NCBI GenBank assembly: GCA_965279735.1
Contig: OZ257260.1
Span: forward strand, 1,488,001 to 1,552,000
From: CAIUGU01 sp965279735
GTDB lineage: Bacteria; Pseudomonadota; Gammaproteobacteria; Steroidobacterales; Steroidobacteraceae
Length of the DNA stretch: 64,000 nucleotides
Reading direction: 5' to 3'
Both the position numbers and the translations under genes were made by a program. Position 1 is the first letter of the stretch. Each line of letters begins with the position of its first letter. Below are positions 27,995 to 36,231 of the stretch, piece after piece. The notes beneath the pieces are model-generated. The model did not search any database, was not told the DNA's origin, and worked only from the letters and a program-made list of their open reading frames with translations.

Positions 27995-28663
27995 ATGATG
28001 ACGGCCGGCACCGCGACCGGCCGCATGCCGGTGGTGATCCTGATCTCGGGTCGCGGCAGCAACATGCAGGTCATCGCAGAACGCGCGGCCCGTAACGAGC
28101 TGCCCATCGAAGTGCGCGCGGTAATCAGTGACCGGGCCGATGCCGGCGGTCTCGCCACTGCGGCAGCCTTGGGGCTTCCCGTCGCGTCGCTCTCTCCCAA
28201 AGATTTTCCGGATCGCGCTGCATTCGACGCGGCGCTCGCTGTCCTGATCCGTACGTACGCTCCGGAACTGCTGATCCTCGCCGGCTTCATGCGCATCCTG
28301 GGCCCGGAATTCACCGCTGCGTTCGCGGGGCGGACGCTCAACATCCATCCGTCGCTGCTGCCGGAATACCGTGGACTGCATACTCACCAGCGCGTGCTCG
28401 AAGCGGGCGATACACACCACGGCGTCAGCGTGCATTTCGTCACGGAGGAACTCGATGGCGGTCCCGTGGTCATTCAGGCACGGATACCTGTGCTGCCTGG
28501 CGATACGGAAGCCACCCTTTCAGCACGCGTTCAGCACGAGGAGCACAGGATCTATCCCGAAGTCGTCGATTGGTTCGCCCGGGGACGACTGCAATACCAG
28601 GCAGGACAGGCATGGCTCGATGGCAAGCCGCTCGTCTCGCCCGTCATTCGTGAAGCCAGTTGA
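27995..28663 (+). CDS. purN: Phosphoribosylglycinamide formyltransferase
   Basis: GAR transformylase, third step of purine synthesis, using 10-formyl-tetrahydrofolate. Motifs: VVILISGRGSNMQVI, ELLILAGFMRILGPEF, the active-site NIHPSLLPEYRGLHTHQRVL with catalytic Asn and His, and HFVTEELDGGPVVIQ. The length of 222 aa is normal. Cotranscribed with purM; DUF3108 follows 12 nt later, the usual gammaproteobacterial order. Confidence 0.96.
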   Translation: MMTAGTATGRMPVVILISGRGSNMQVIAERAARNELPIEVRAVISDRADAGGLATAAALGLPVASLSPKDFPDRAAFDAALAVLIRTYAPELLILAGFMRILGPEFTAAFAGRTLNIHPSLLPEYRGLHTHQRVLEAGDTHHGVSVHFVTEELDGGPVVIQARIPVLPGDTEATLSARVQHEEHRIYPEVVDWFARGRLQYQAGQAWLDGKPLVSPVIREAS

Positions 28664-28675
28664 GGTAATTCCTGC

Positions 28676-29419
28676 ATGACACGGTCCGGATTCCTCGCCC
28701 CGCGCACCCTGGTCTTGGCATTGCTGTTGACGTGCGCCCTCCCTGCAGCGCATGCCGCAGAAGTTGCTAGCACGGCACTGCAGCCCTCCTCCGCGACCTA
28801 CGATGTCGAATTCCGCGGCATCGACGCGGGCAGCACCACTTTCACGCTGAGCGACGCCGGTAACGGTCAGTTCGCATACGAATCGCGTTCGAATGCAAAG
28901 GGGCTCGCCAAGCTCGTCATTCGCACCGAAGTGCGGGAAGCCAGCACCTTCGGACTGGTGGACGGCGTCATCAGGCCGGTGAGCTATGTGCTGGATGACG
29001 GCTCGAAGGACACTTCGCGAGATACCCGACTCGAATTCGACTGGACTGCCAATGTCGCAAAGGGCCAGCACGAGGACCACCCGGTCGAAGTGCCCCTCGC
29101 GCCCGGACTCCAGGACCGGATGTCCATGCAGATCGCGGTCATGGAGCAGCTGGCGGCGGGCGTCGAGCCGACGCGCATCGACTACATCGACCGCAACGTG
29201 ATCAAGCACTACGTCTACACGAAGGAAGGCACGGCGCGCCTCAAGACAGCCGTAGGCGAAGTCGACACGGTGATCTACTCAAGCACCCGCGAAGGATCCA
29301 CCCGCGTGAGCAAGCTCTGGTACGCGCCATCGCTCGGCTACACACCCGTGCGCGGCGAACAGCTCCGCCGCGGCAAGGTCGAGACCGTGCTGACCATCAC
29401 TTCACTGAAGAGGTCGTAA
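28676..29419 (+). CDS. DUF3108 family exported protein
   Basis: 247 aa with a signal peptide (LVLALLLTCALPAAHA). The mature part is the DUF3108 beta-rich domain: ATYDVEFRGIDAGSTTFTL, YVLDDGSKDTSRDTRLEFDW, and at the end LWYAPSLGYTPVRGEQ. The function is unknown. It lies 12 nt after purN and faces dcd; a small 6-bp inverted repeat spans the junction of the two stops (29418-29431). Confidence 0.85.
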   Translation: MTRSGFLAPRTLVLALLLTCALPAAHAAEVASTALQPSSATYDVEFRGIDAGSTTFTLSDAGNGQFAYESRSNAKGLAKLVIRTEVREASTFGLVDGVIRPVSYVLDDGSKDTSRDTRLEFDWTANVAKGQHEDHPVEVPLAPGLQDRMSMQIAVMEQLAAGVEPTRIDYIDRNVIKHYVYTKEGTARLKTAVGEVDTVIYSSTREGSTRVSKLWYAPSLGYTPVRGEQLRRGKVETVLTITSLKRS

Positions 29420-29423
29420 GCCT

Positions 29424-29990
29424 TCAGGCTTTGGGCAGCGTCACGCCCTGCTGCCCCTGGTACTTGCCGCCGCGGTCCTTGTACGACGTCTCGCAGACTT
29501 CATCCGACTCGAAGAACAGCATCTGCGCGACGCCTTCGTTCGCATAGATTTTCGCCGGCAGCGTGGTCGTGTTGGAGAACTCGAGGGTCACATGGCCTTC
29601 CCACTCCGGCTCAAGCGGCGTGACATTGACGATGATTCCGCAGCGGGCATAGGTCGACTTGCCCAGGCACACGGTGAGGACACTGCGCGGAATGCGGAAA
29701 TATTCGACTGTCCGCGCCAGAGCGAATGAATTGGGCGGAATGATGCAGACGTCGGCCTGCAGATCCACGAAGCTGCCGGAATCGAAATTCTTCGGGTCGA
29801 CGATCGTCGAGTTGATGTTCGTGAAGATCTTGAACTCGTTCGCACACCGCACGTCGTAACCGTAGCTCGAGGTGCCGTACGAAATGATCTTGCCGCCGGG
29901 GCCAGTGCGCACCTGTTCCGGGGCGAACGGCTCGATCATGCGATTTTCGGCAGCCTGGCGGCGGATCCAGCGATCGGACTTGATGCTCAT
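29424..29990 (-). CDS. dcd: dCTP deaminase
   Basis: Trimeric enzyme that turns dCTP into dUTP, feeding dTMP synthesis. Recognised by MSIKSDRWIRRQAAENRMIE, SSYGYDVRCANEFKIFTN, PPNSFALARTVEYFRIP, and the active-site block TPLEPEWEGHVTLEFSNTT with the catalytic Glu. The length of 188 aa is typical. It lies 9 nt after the mrp stop, so mrp-dcd are probably one transcript. Confidence 0.96.
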   Translation of the reverse strand: MSIKSDRWIRRQAAENRMIEPFAPEQVRTGPGGKIISYGTSSYGYDVRCANEFKIFTNINSTIVDPKNFDSGSFVDLQADVCIIPPNSFALARTVEYFRIPRSVLTVCLGKSTYARCGIIVNVTPLEPEWEGHVTLEFSNTTTLPAKIYANEGVAQMLFFESDEVCETSYKDRGGKYQGQQGVTLPKA

Positions 29991-29999
29991 GCAGGGTTC

Positions 30000-31094
30000 C
30001 TAGGTATCTTCGACTTCGATGTTCGGCAGTCCGGCGCCAGCGCCGCTGTTGAGACGGGCGAGATGGGCAGCCGTGCGACGCGCCATGCCGATGTACGCCT
30101 GGGCCAGCGCCCCGCCCGGGTCATGGACAACAGTGGGACGGCCTCCGTCAGCCTGTTCGCGGATTCGGATATCGAGAGGCAGTTCGCCGAGCAGCTCCAC
30201 CGAATACTGGGCGGCCATGGCCCGTCCGCCTCCCGAGCCGAAAATGTGTTCTTCGTGGCCGCATTGTGAACAGACATGAGTGCTCATGTTCTCGACGATG
30301 CCAAGGACCGGCACCTCGACTTTCTGGAACATCTTGAGTCCCTTGCGCGCATCGAGCAGCGCGATGTCCTGCGGAGTCGTCACGATGACCGCGCCGCTGA
30401 CGGGAACCCTCTGCGAGAGGGTCAACTGGATGTCCCCGGTGCCGGGAGGCATGTCGACGATGAGATAGTCGAGATCGCCCCAATGGGAATTGTCTAGCAG
30501 CTGCGTCAGCGCCTGCGTGACCATCGGCCCGCGCCACGCCATCGGCTGCTCTTCATCGATGAGCAGGCCTATCGACATGACCTTGACCCCATACGCAACG
30601 GGCGGCTCGATCAGGCGGCCATCGTGACTCGTCGGCCGCTGATTCCCGAGGCCCATCATTCGCGCCTGGCTCGGGCCGTAGATATCCGCATCCAGCAGCC
30701 CCACCGCTGCCCCATCGCCGGCCAGCGCGAGCGCCAGATTGGCTGCCGTGGTGGACTTGCCGACGCCCCCCTTGCCAGAAGCCACTGCGACGATGTTCTT
30801 GATGCCCGCGAGGGGCTTGAGGTTCTGTCTGACGGAACCCGGCGCGACGGCCCAATCGACTGTCACTTCAGTCCGTTCGACTCCGGGAACCGCGGCCAGA
30901 AGTCGAATGAGCTTGTCTTGAAGTTCGGCCCGGTAATGTTCCGCGGGAAATCCGAGTCGCACGTGCAGCGTCGCCGTGGGACCCTGGGCCTGCAGGACCG
31001 TCACAGCTCCGACCGTCAGCAGGTCGACGCCGTAGTGCGGTTCGACCCAGGCACGGAGCGAGGCATCGAGTGCGGTAGTGAGCGCTGGATTCAT
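30000..31094 (-). CDS. apbC: Iron-sulfur cluster carrier ATPase Mrp/ApbC
   Basis: P-loop scaffold or carrier that delivers Fe-S clusters. An N-terminal DUF59-like domain (residues 1-90) is followed by the deviant Walker A VASGKGGVGKSTTAANLALAL, LLDADIYGPSQARMMG, DMPPGTGDIQLTL and the paired cysteines CSQCGHEEHIFG that bind the bridging cluster. I use the ATG at 31094 (364 aa) because GAAGG lies 5 nt upstream; an upstream TTG would add four residues. TACAAT about 62 nt upstream is a likely -10. Confidence 0.93.
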   Translation of the reverse strand: MNPALTTALDASLRAWVEPHYGVDLLTVGAVTVLQAQGPTATLHVRLGFPAEHYRAELQDKLIRLLAAVPGVERTEVTVDWAVAPGSVRQNLKPLAGIKNIVAVASGKGGVGKSTTAANLALALAGDGAAVGLLDADIYGPSQARMMGLGNQRPTSHDGRLIEPPVAYGVKVMSIGLLIDEEQPMAWRGPMVTQALTQLLDNSHWGDLDYLIVDMPPGTGDIQLTLSQRVPVSGAVIVTTPQDIALLDARKGLKMFQKVEVPVLGIVENMSTHVCSQCGHEEHIFGSGGGRAMAAQYSVELLGELPLDIRIREQADGGRPTVVHDPGGALAQAYIGMARRTAAHLARLNSGAGAGLPNIEVEDT

Positions 31095-31155
31095 CAGGAC
31101 CTTCAAAGCCTTTGCACGAGGACGGCGGCGGGAGCCCCGAGGACGGGGCGGCGCA

Positions 31156-31161
31156 TTGTAG
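31156..31161 (-). promoter_or_regulatory. Probable -10 element of mrp
   Basis: TACAAT on the minus strand in GGCTACAATGCGCC, 62 nt before the mrp ATG. It is nearly the same context as the element before prfC. Confidence 0.4.
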
Positions 31162-31259
31162 CCGCGCCGTCGCCTTCAGGCGATCCGCCGGTTTCGTGGC
31201 CGGGCGGCCACAGAGGCTGCGCATTGACCTAAGGGATTTCCCGACCCGGCGGGTTCGCG

Positions 31260-31268
31260 TGGCATAAT
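31260..31268 (+). promoter_or_regulatory. Extended -10 promoter upstream of the HEAT-kinase gene
   Basis: TGGCATAAT, an extended -10 (TGN plus CATAAT), occurs in the sequence CGCGTGGCATAAT that is repeated exactly upstream of metG. No -35 is visible. Transcription from here would give a leader of about 170 nt. Confidence 0.4.
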
Positions 31269-31444
31269 GCCGCCGGGCAGGTACGTCGGACAGCAGAAGC
31301 CGAAGTTGTGACACAAGGAACGGCAGCCGACGGCCCTGACGCACCAATCTGCCTGAGAGACCCCGCGCTACGGAAACGCAATCGGAGCCTTGATGACTCC
31401 GGGGTACCGGCGCGACGATTAGGGATCGATAACGAGACGACTCG

Positions 31445-33388
31445 ATGAGTTTTTTTTCCAACATGCGGGCGGATTCCCTGATCGAGAAGATCAGGGCAGT
31501 CGGCGATACCGCTCATCCCGATTCACTGAGCGCCCTGGCGAAGCTCGCCAAAATCGGGCCGGCCGCGATCCCCAAGATCATCGATGCCCTGGCCACGGCC
31601 GACAAGAAAGAAACCCTTGCCTACGTCGACGTGCTCTCCCAGCTGGTCGACAACAAGACCTTCCCCCTCTTTGCCGAAGGCCTGACCGACGAGAACCCCC
31701 GCGCGGTGAAGGCCATCGCCTGGGCGCTCACGTCGAACCGCAACTACACCCCGAGCCTGCTGCTTGAACTGCTTGCCCGGCCGGGAATCTCGAAGCCTGC
31801 GGTGATGGACATTCTCGCTGCCCAGAAGGGTCGCGTCAGCGTGCGCGAACTGCTGAACCACGCCTACAACCAGGAGGCGAATGAAAAGGCCTCGCTCTTC
31901 CGCATAATCGGCGAAGTCGCGGATGAGACAGCCGTACCGGAACTGATCAGCCGCGTGGAAGGCAAGGATCCGATCGCGCGGATGCACATCATCAACATCC
32001 TCTCGCGATTCAATCGCGGTGACGTGACCCGCGCGATCCAGACGCAGCTCAAGGATCCCAACAAGTTCATCCGCCAGGCCGCGCTCAATGCCCTGCTGAA
32101 GATGGACGGTCCGGTCAACATAGAGCCGCTGTGCCAGCTTCTCCGTGATCCGGACATGGAGGTCCAGGCCCGCGCCGTGGATGTGGTCATCAAGGCGCGC
32201 AGCCCGGACACGATGAAATATCTCGTCGAGGTATTGAAGGACGAAAACGAATATGCCCGCCGGGCGGGTGTGGAAGTCCTGAACGAGCTGGGCACCTCCA
32301 AGGACATCAAGCAACTCCTGCAGGTCATCAAGGACGACGACTGGTGGGTCCGCAGCCGGGCGGCAGATGCACTTGGCAAGATAGGTGGCCCACGGGTCGT
32401 CGATGCCGTACTCGAATTGATACGTGACGAGGACGACGAAGTGCGCCGTGCCGCGATCGAGATCCTGAACCAGACCAAGGACGAACGCGCTGTCATCTCG
32501 CTGATCGAGGCCACGCGCGACAAGGACTGGTGGGTGGCCGAGCGTGCAGTCGACGCCCTGGCGGAAATCGGCAGCAAGAAGGCCGTGCCCGCCCTGCTGG
32601 AAATGCTGAACTCGGGCAATTCGCGCTCACTCCCGACAGTGGCCCGGGCCCTCGGCAAGCTCGGGGACGTCAAGGCGGTGGAGCCGCTCCTCAAGCTGCT
32701 CGAGCATTCGGAAAAGGAAATCAAGGTTGAGGTCATGAGCGCCCTCGCCCGCCTCGCCGATGACCGGCGGGCAGACAGCATTCGCTCGTACATCCACTCC
32801 GCAGGCACGGCAACGGCGGACGCCACCGTGTCCCAGGCCGCGTTGCATGCAATCGAGGAAATCGACAGCCGCTTCTCAAGCACGGCCGTCGCCGCGCAGC
32901 AGAAGGCCGTCCACATGTCGCCGAGCGTCTCCGAGCCGGCCAAGACGCTGCTGATCGAGAAGGCGGACATCGCCGCGATCGTCAAGAAGGCCGAGGACTC
33001 GCAGAAGCTCGACATCTCGACGCTCAAGGCGGGAGACGTCATCGAGGGGCGCTACAAGTACATCGAGAAGATCGGCAAGGGCGCGTTCGGCACCGTGGTG
33101 CTGGTCGAGGATACGGTCGTCGAGGAACGGCTCATCCTCAAGTTCCTGAATCCGAACGTCTCGCAGGACGAGGAGATGATGAAGCGCTTCGTGCACGAGC
33201 TGCGCTACTCGCGCAAGATCACGCACAAGAACGTCATCCGCATCTACGACTTCCTGTACATGCGGGCAACTACGCCATTTCGATGGAGTATTTCCCGTCG
33301 CACACGCTGGGCGGTGAAATCGTCAACGAGAAGGCCATGCCGCTCAGGAAGGCGTTGCGCTTCGGCTGCGACATCGCCACCGGGATGA
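31445..33388 (+). CDS. HEAT-repeat Ser/Thr protein kinase, 5' part (frameshifted inside the kinase N-lobe)
   Basis: The first ~500 residues are about a dozen HEAT/PBS-lyase-type helical repeats, for example DDDWWVRSRAADALGKIGG and DKDWWVAERAVDALAEIGS, forming a likely protein-binding solenoid. A kinase domain then starts at about residue 530: glycine loop IEKIGKGAFGTVVLVED and ATP-anchoring Lys in RLILKFLN. It is in frame up to NVIRIYDFLYM (33262). After that the frame is wrong, and the last ~42 codons to 33388 are not kinase sequence; the true continuation is the +1-numbered frame from 33265. One base appears to be missing between 33263 and 33266. It lies just upstream of pilT and pilU. Confidence 0.75.
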   Translation: MSFFSNMRADSLIEKIRAVGDTAHPDSLSALAKLAKIGPAAIPKIIDALATADKKETLAYVDVLSQLVDNKTFPLFAEGLTDENPRAVKAIAWALTSNRNYTPSLLLELLARPGISKPAVMDILAAQKGRVSVRELLNHAYNQEANEKASLFRIIGEVADETAVPELISRVEGKDPIARMHIINILSRFNRGDVTRAIQTQLKDPNKFIRQAALNALLKMDGPVNIEPLCQLLRDPDMEVQARAVDVVIKARSPDTMKYLVEVLKDENEYARRAGVEVLNELGTSKDIKQLLQVIKDDDWWVRSRAADALGKIGGPRVVDAVLELIRDEDDEVRRAAIEILNQTKDERAVISLIEATRDKDWWVAERAVDALAEIGSKKAVPALLEMLNSGNSRSLPTVARALGKLGDVKAVEPLLKLLEHSEKEIKVEVMSALARLADDRRADSIRSYIHSAGTATADATVSQAALHAIEEIDSRFSSTAVAAQQKAVHMSPSVSEPAKTLLIEKADIAAIVKKAEDSQKLDISTLKAGDVIEGRYKYIEKIGKGAFGTVVLVEDTVVEERLILKFLNPNVSQDEEMMKRFVHELRYSRKITHKNVIRIYDFLYMRATTPFRWSISRRTRWAVKSSTRRPCRSGRRCASAATSPPG

Positions 33389-33846
33389 TCGTCGCCCACC
33401 AGGCAGGCATCGTGCATCGCGACCTGAAGCCGGCCAACATCCTCATCAACGACGAAGGCCTGCTCAAGATCGTGGACTTCGGCGTGGCGGCGGCCCACAA
33501 GGAAGGCGACACGCAGCTCACCAAGACCGGGTATGTCATCGGCTCGCCCAAGTACATGGCCCCCGAGCAGATCCTGGGCAAGAAGGTCGACGAACGCGCG
33601 GATATCTACAGCCTGGGCGTCATCCTCTACGAAATGGTCACCGGCCAGCCTCCTTACAGCCGCGGCGACCACATGTCGGTGATGTACCAGCACGTGCAGG
33701 GCAAGGCCCGTCCGCCGATCGAGATCAACAAGGAACTGCCGCAGGAACTCTCGGACATGATCGTGAAGGCCATGTCGGTCGACAAAATGAAGCGCTTCCA
33801 GAGCATGGACGAGATCCGGATCGCGCTCGAGAAATACCTGCAGTAA
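33283..33846 (+). CDS. HEAT-repeat Ser/Thr protein kinase, 3' part (kinase C-lobe)
   Basis: Continuation of the kinase begun at 31445, in another frame because of a one-base deletion; the frame is open from 33265 (GNYAISMEYF). It contains all C-lobe motifs: catalytic loop IVHRDLKPANIL, DFGVAAA, the APE-type KYMAPEQ, and DIYSLGVILYEMVTGQPPY. Joined to the 5' part it would make an ~800-aa, apparently active Hanks-type kinase. On its own, from the ATG at 33283, it would lack the ATP-binding N-lobe and be inactive. No slippery heptamer for programmed frameshifting is seen. Confidence 0.75.
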   Translation: MEYFPSHTLGGEIVNEKAMPLRKALRFGCDIATGMIVAHQAGIVHRDLKPANILINDEGLLKIVDFGVAAAHKEGDTQLTKTGYVIGSPKYMAPEQILGKKVDERADIYSLGVILYEMVTGQPPYSRGDHMSVMYQHVQGKARPPIEINKELPQELSDMIVKAMSVDKMKRFQSMDEIRIALEKYLQ

Positions 33847-33909
33847 GACTTCGCCTGGGCGCGGCTGGAACATCAGCTCGCTTATCTGTAGGCTGTAAAC
33901 TTAATCGTT

Positions 33910-33926
33910 TGTAGCTTATATCTACA
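33910..33926. promoter_or_regulatory. Palindrome TGTAG-N7-CTACA directly upstream of pilT
   Basis: A perfect 5-bp inverted repeat around CTTATAT, ending 4 nt before the pilT ATG, in an AT-rich patch. It takes the place of a normal Shine-Dalgarno. It could be an operator or a leader hairpin. The half-site spacing is N11 between TGT and ACA, so it is not a standard PpsR box. Confidence 0.35.
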
Positions 33927-33930
33927 TCCT

Positions 33931-35025
33931 ATGGCACGAATCGACGCGTTCCTGAAGCTCGGTACCGACCAGGGGTGCTCGGACATCCATTTCGCCGTGG
34001 GCGTGCCGCCGATGCTCCGGATGCACGGCGACCTGATGCCCATCAAGTTCCGTGACCTGAGCCAGGCCGAACTCGAAGGCTATATCGGCGAGATCGTCAC
34101 CAAGCCGCAGCAGGATCACCTGCGCAAAGGCAGCGACCTCGATTTTTCCTATGTATCGACGAACGGTGGCCGTTTCCGCGTCAACGTTTTCCGCAAGGAT
34201 ACGGGTGTCGGCGCCACCTTCCGCGCGATTCCGACGGAAGTCCCGACGCTCGACCGCCTGAACCTGCCGCCGATCATCAAGAAGCTCTGCGACAACCACC
34301 AGGGCATGATCCTCGTGACAGGGTCCACCGGCACGGGCAAGTCCACGACGCTCGCGGCGATGATCGATCACCTGAACCAGACCCGGCGGCTCAACATCGT
34401 GAGCCTCGAAGACCCGATCGAGTTCGTGCACCGGAGCAAGCAGAGCCAGGTCATCCAGCGCGAGCTCAACACCCACCTGCCTTCATTCTCCGAGGGAGTG
34501 CGGGCCGCCATGCGCGAAGATCCCGATGTCATCCTCGTCGGCGAACTGCGTGATGCCGACACCATCCGCTGGGCGATGACCGCCGCGGAAACCGGACACC
34601 TGGTGCTCGGCACGCTGCATACGACAGGTGCCGTGAAGACCATCGACCGCATGGTCGACGCGCTGCCGGCGGACGAACGCGAACAGACCAAGAGCTTCCT
34701 GTCCCAGAGCCTGCTGGCCGTGATCACCCAGGTGCTCGTCAAGACGCCCGATCAGCGGGGCCGCAAGGCGATCTGCGAGATCATGGTCGTTACTCGCGCC
34801 ATAGCGAAGCTCATGATGACGGACCAGACGCACCAGATTCCGTCGCAGTTGCAGACGGGACGCGACCAGGGAATGCAGATGCTCGACATGGCGCTGATGG
34901 CGGCAGTGCAGGCCAAGGAAATCGATCCTGACGATGCCTATGTCTATGCCAACGACAAGCGCCTGTTCTCGCGCTACGTGACGGATACCGGCATCCTGCC
35001 CAAACTAGACTTGGCTCCTGGTTGA
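33931..35025 (+). CDS. pilT: Type IV pilus retraction ATPase PilT
   Basis: Hexameric secretion-type ATPase that depolymerises type IV pili. It has an N-terminal PAS-like domain (CSDIHFAVGVPPMLRMHG), Walker A TGSTGTGKSTT, Asp box EDPIEFVH, Walker B EDPDVILVGELRD, and His box GHLVLGTLHTTGAVKTIDR. At 364 aa it is slightly longer than E. coli-type PilT. Adjacent to a second PilT-family gene, as in the usual pilT-pilU pair, but no other pil genes are in the window. Confidence 0.88.
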   Translation: MARIDAFLKLGTDQGCSDIHFAVGVPPMLRMHGDLMPIKFRDLSQAELEGYIGEIVTKPQQDHLRKGSDLDFSYVSTNGGRFRVNVFRKDTGVGATFRAIPTEVPTLDRLNLPPIIKKLCDNHQGMILVTGSTGTGKSTTLAAMIDHLNQTRRLNIVSLEDPIEFVHRSKQSQVIQRELNTHLPSFSEGVRAAMREDPDVILVGELRDADTIRWAMTAAETGHLVLGTLHTTGAVKTIDRMVDALPADEREQTKSFLSQSLLAVITQVLVKTPDQRGRKAICEIMVVTRAIAKLMMTDQTHQIPSQLQTGRDQGMQMLDMALMAAVQAKEIDPDDAYVYANDKRLFSRYVTDTGILPKLDLAPG

Positions 35026-35030
35026 TATTC

Positions 35031-36155
35031 ATGAATACCGCCAGCACCAGCACTCACCCCGCCCTCTCCGGCGATACGGCTGCCCCGATCGGGCCGCGTC
35101 GCATCGACGAGTACCTGAAGGAAGTGCTGATGAAGAGCGGGTCTGACCTGCACTTCATCGCAGGCGATCCGCCGCGCATCCGGCTCTATGGCGAACTGCA
35201 GCCATTGCGGCAGGAAGTGCTGAGCGCCCAGTTCGTGCAGGAAGTCCTGCTGGAAATCATGCCCCAGGCCGCGATCCAGCGGCTCGAGACTCATCATGGC
35301 GCTGACTTCGCCTACCTGATCCCGGGCGTCTCCCGTTTTCGCGTCAACGTCATGCGCCAGCTCAACGGCCTCGGCGCAGTCTGCCGGGCAATTCCTTCGA
35401 AGGCGCTGACCCTCGACCAGCTCGCCATGCCAGATGCGGTGCGGAACCTGTGCAAGGTCAACCAGGGGCTGATCCTCGTCACGGGCAAGACGGGTTCCGG
35501 CAAGTCGACGAGCCTGGCCGCCATGATCGACGACATCAACCAGCGGCTGAAAGGCCACATCCTCACGATCGAGGACCCGATCGAATTCGTCCACACGCGC
35601 AAGAACTGCCTGATCAGCCAGCGCGAGATCGGCACACACAGCCCCACGTTCGCGACGGCGCTGCATTCCGCCCTGCGCGAGGACCCCGACGTCATCCTGG
35701 TCGGCGAATTGCGCGACTACGAAACGATGAGCATCGCCGTGACTGCTGCCGAGATGGGCATCCTCGTCATGGGCACTTTGCATACGAATGGCGCTGCGGC
35801 CACCGTGGATCGCATGGTCAACGCGTTCCCGGCCGACAAGCAGTCGCACGTGCGCGCCATGCTTTCCACCTCACTGCGGGGCGTAATTTCGCAGCAGCTC
35901 ATTCCACGGGTCGGTAAGGGCGGTCGCGTGGCGGCGCTCGAAATCCTGGTGAACACGCCGGCTGTCGCGAACCTCATCCGGCAGGGCAAGCTCGACCAGC
36001 TCGAGAACACGATGCAGAGCGGCGGCCAGTTCGGCATGCGCGTCATGGATTCAGCGATCCAGGAGCTGCTCGACAAGGGCGTGATCAACGGCAAGGAAGC
36101 CTATAAAAAGGCCATCAACAAGGCCAAGTTCGAAGCGCTGAAGGACAGCGGCTAG
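35031..36155 (+). CDS. pilU: PilT-family ATPase, PilU-like
   Basis: Paralogue of PilT, 374 aa. It shows KSGSDLHFIAGDPPRIRLYG, Walker A TGKTGSGKSTS, IEDPIEFVH, Walker B EDPDVILVGELRDYETM and LVMGTLHTNGAAATVDRM. The C-terminal tail (INGKEAYKKAINKAKFEALK) resembles PilU, which boosts PilT-driven retraction. I chose the ATG at 35031; a TTG at 35022 overlapping the pilT stop is possible. PilU assignment rests on tail and order, so moderate certainty. Confidence 0.82.
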   Translation: MNTASTSTHPALSGDTAAPIGPRRIDEYLKEVLMKSGSDLHFIAGDPPRIRLYGELQPLRQEVLSAQFVQEVLLEIMPQAAIQRLETHHGADFAYLIPGVSRFRVNVMRQLNGLGAVCRAIPSKALTLDQLAMPDAVRNLCKVNQGLILVTGKTGSGKSTSLAAMIDDINQRLKGHILTIEDPIEFVHTRKNCLISQREIGTHSPTFATALHSALREDPDVILVGELRDYETMSIAVTAAEMGILVMGTLHTNGAAATVDRMVNAFPADKQSHVRAMLSTSLRGVISQQLIPRVGKGGRVAALEILVNTPAVANLIRQGKLDQLENTMQSGGQFGMRVMDSAIQELLDKGVINGKEAYKKAINKAKFEALKDSG

Positions 36156-36191
36156 CCGGGGGCACTCGCCCCGTTTCCTGTCTCGCCCGCG

Positions 36192-36200
36192 TGGCATAAT
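36192..36200 (+). promoter_or_regulatory. Extended -10 promoter of metG
   Basis: TGGCATAAT within CGCGTGGCATAAT, 31 nt before the metG ATG. The same 13 bases precede the HEAT-kinase gene. No -35 is visible. Confidence 0.45.
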
Positions 36201-36231
36201 CGCGGCCCCCGTTCCGCACCTTGCAGAGCCC

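Larger units (their letters stand above)
31095..31444. other. 350-bp divergent intergenic region between mrp and the HEAT-kinase gene
   Basis: No convincing gene. It holds the two promoter elements listed separately and small GC-rich inverted repeats such as CCCCGAGGACGGGG (31135-31148). From about 31300 to 31440 I see nothing further I can name; it would be a long 5' leader for the kinase gene. Confidence 0.5.

Noticed and set aside
26839..28344. 501-codon minus-strand frame
   Set aside because: Antisense to purM and purN; no domain seen.
31224..31229. TTGACC as -35 of the HEAT-kinase promoter
   Set aside because: It is 33 bases from the -10 element, far beyond the usual 16-18.
33910..33926. 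Second PpsR-type box before pilT
   Set aside because: TGT and ACA are 11, not 12, bases apart, and pilT is not a pigment gene; kept only as an unassigned palindrome.
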